A stretch of 64,000 nucleotides of DNA from Centrapalus pauciflorus (taxonomy: Eukaryota; Streptophyta; Magnoliopsida; Asterales; Asteraceae), in the NCBI GenBank assembly GCA_020465985.1, contig JAANYP010006939.1, positions 326,532-390,531 on the forward strand, in the 5' to 3' direction. The notes beneath the pieces are model-generated. The model had not been told where the DNA came from. It worked only from the letters and a program-made list of their open reading frames with translations, and made no database searches. Position 1 is the first letter of the stretch; every line of letters begins with the position of its first letter. The translations under genes were made by a program, and so were the position numbers. This document shows positions 61,680 to 64,000 of this stretch, one piece after another.

Positions 61680-62210
61680 CTACCAAACAACAATGAACCG
61701 CGATGAACCACCTTCGACTCTAAAAAACTCCCGCAGTGAACCAACACCTTGGACTCCAAACTCCCGGTGAACCACTCAACAATCCACTCTCTGACCGTAT
61801 ACTCTCCTACACACCGTGAATAGTCGTGAATCGTCTTCTACAACTACCAAAACCCCTCCGCCTTCCACTCGTCTTCTACCATGAACCACACCCGCCTACT
61901 CCATGCATGTCCCCGTGAACCACACCCACAACTACCAAAACCCCTCTCACCGCCGTCCGTCGCCTGAAACCCTTGATTCACCAACCTGCCACCGTGACTC
62001 GCAAACCACCAGCGCCGCGTGAACCGTAAGCCAGCAATTCTGCCGTGAATCGCCACCCACCAGAGTTGACGTGAACCACCAGTGCCGCCATGAACCGCAA
62101 ACCCACCAGCGCCGCCGTGAATCGCAAAACCCTCTTGCTGCCGTGAATCGCCTCTCAAACCCACACAACAATTTGTCGTCGTGAATCGCCTCTCAAACCA
62201 CAGAATTGTG
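61680..62210. repeat. GTGAACC / GTGAATCG low-complexity array in N8
   Basis: About twenty-five dispersed copies of GTGAACC or GTGAATCGC in a C-rich stretch, with CCACCAGCGCCGCCGTGAA-like longer units. Frames across it are repetitive and not gene-like. Confidence 0.7.
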
Positions 62211-62424
62211 AATATAACTAATTAGCTAATGAATAGGATATATTTGCCTAAATTATAATGGTGCACAAATTACTGAATTACCCTCTGCATGTTTTAAAAG
62301 GGTTATATAAGTCTAATTAATTACAAATTTGCCACCTTGAATCCTATTGGTTGATTCACAAAATCCAGCGATTTCATTGGTTTTTACCGTCCTCATTTTA
62401 AGCACGGTCCTCATTTTATCCTTA

Positions 62425-62936
<512 letters not shown>

Positions 62937-62991
62937 AAAAGGCCTCAGTCAAACCTGTTCTACATCTGAGGGGGAGATTTATAATCAAACC
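62937..62991 (+). other. Copia 3' end with polypurine tract
   Basis: Contains GAGGGGGAGA at 62968-62977, then TTTATAATCAAACC before the LTR start. The remaining interior of this element has been replaced by the microsatellite. Confidence 0.55.
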
Positions 62992-64000
62992 TGTTGATGC
63001 ATTTAAAGGTTGAATTTAAGGCCTGTTATGTCTTATTGAAACCTGAAAATGATTTGCAATATCAGTCTAAAGCTGTTCTATATGTTGCATGTGTTGCAAC
63101 TAAGACAGTTTGTCCAAGCTGCTCTATCTGCTGAACAGGCTGGACATAAACTGTCTACGCTGCTCTACACTGTTTAGCAGCTTGGGCAATTTTAAAGTGT
63201 TCTGTTCTTTGTGAACAGAACCTGTTCTTTGTGAACAGGCTAAACACTTTATGGAATATGTTTCCAAGTCATCATGTATTGTTTTTGACTGCTAGATCAG
63301 TTTACAAAGTCGAAGACAAAGTGGAAAACAGAACTGCTCAGCCTGCCCAAGCTGTTCTGTAACATGAAGACAAAAGTTTATTTGAAAAAGGGTGACAGAC
63401 CTTTTTCTTATATCAAAATAGGCCTTTACAAGGAAGAAAGACGCAAAGTTGACATTCCTAAATTAGTTAAAGGCAATGCAATAGTAGACAAAGTAAAAAG
63501 ACAAAAGTTCTGCACATGTGAAGTCAAGTCTGCTTTTCAGAAAAGTGCAGAAAAGGTTATGTTGTGTTTTCAACAAGACTTGTCCTTTTTCATTCCGTCC
63601 AATGAAGATGTTTCTCTTAGATCCTCTAAGTGAGTATAAAAGGAAGCTTCTAAGGTAAGAAAGAAGTGGGAAGAAAGCTAAGTGCTGAAACCAAGAGTGA
63701 ACGTGCAAGTGTGATTTTCATGCATGCAAGGCTTCTGTGTAAACCAGTATCTGTGTGTCTAAGCTGTTTTACACAAGCCGTTCCCTTAAGTCTTGTAAAC
63801 ACAGTGAGTGCTTCTTAGTGAGTGTATTCATTGTATTCTAGTTTGAGTTTGTCTTAGACTAGTGAACATACTGTTGTATCTGTCATCTCAGCTTGAACTA
63901 TTCCGCATTCAAGCTTGTTTGTAATTAACAAATTGTTGATAATACATACAAACATTGAGAAAAGAGTGTGTAGTTTTTAAATTGCTGTATTCACCCCCCC
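62992..64000 (+). repeat. Copia LTR, runs to window edge
   Basis: Begins TGTTGATGCA shortly after a purine tract. Contains CTGTTC/GAACAG-rich repeats (63075-63240), the TATA region GAGTATAAAAGGAAGCTT (TATA box 63635-63641) and the CTGTATTCACCCCC end at the window edge. From about 63240 it matches 3532-4300. An 89-codon frame at 63364-63633 lies upstream of the TATA box and is not a gene. Confidence 0.75.

Noticed and set aside
63364..63633. 89-codon frame as a small gene
   Set aside because: It lies in an LTR, upstream of the TATA box, and the homologous LTR at 3532-4300 does not keep the frame.

Overview
This is a stretch of a large, repeat-rich plant nuclear genome. The one host gene is spread over twelve exons with GT-AG introns and encodes a plant Mediator subunit 33. 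Everything else is LTR retrotransposons, inverted-repeat elements and long (AT)n arrays. The retroelements (Sirevirus-like Copia, chromovirus Ty3/gypsy with a chromodomain) and the MED33 sequence point to a eudicot. The palindromic GACTCGNCGAGTC motifs in one LTR remind me of Asteraceae, but I cannot fix the family.

Layout. 1-4300: remnants of a Copia gag, a gypsy pol end with its LTR, and a Copia LTR. 4311-9956: a decayed Sirevirus-like interior, split by a solo LTR (6603-8230, TSD TCAAA). 9957-12495: an LTR with a long (AT)n array, then AT-rich sequence. 12505-22408: a foldback MITE (9-bp TSD) that received a young 9.4-kb gypsy element (12655-22035, TSD TAATC). 22418-22840: the rest of the flank. 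23131-34391: MED33 (1305 codons). 34896-36756: inverted-repeat elements, each sitting between (AT)n arrays. 36757-48827: a second, diverged copy of the flank 10058-12495 plus 22418-22840, carrying its own 8.8-kb Copia (38102-46913, TSD AATCT) and its own MITE. 48828-50053: Helitron-like repeats. 50054-56645: a second copy of only the last MED33 exon, split by a 5.5-kb Copia on the minus strand (50773-56238, TSD GTGAG), which is itself split by another MITE. 56646-62936: MED33 3' flank and a further series of (AT)n-embedded elements. 62992-64000: an LTR of the family already seen at 3532-4300.

History. The two flank copies show reciprocal empty sites: the gypsy/MITE insertion is missing from the second copy, and the 8.8-kb Copia is missing from the first. 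A tandem duplication therefore came first. The second unit lost or never had the MED33 promoter and exons 1-11, and both units then took separate insertions. LTR divergence counted by eye (about 7 of 668 bases for the Copia, about 4 of 2243 for the gypsy) makes the gypsy element the youngest. MED33 at 23131-34391 has an uninterrupted reading frame and is presumably the working copy.

Points of most interest: (AT)n arrays that repeatedly house unrelated inverted-repeat elements; a probable 90-nt spliceosomal intron inside the gypsy reverse transcriptase; matching leader introns in two gypsy LTR families; unrelated retrotransposons sharing dense TTCGAATCT arrays; a Copia with TA...TA LTR ends; and a 321-codon extra ORF of unknown function in the 8.8-kb Copia. 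All comparisons were made by eye without alignment or database searches.
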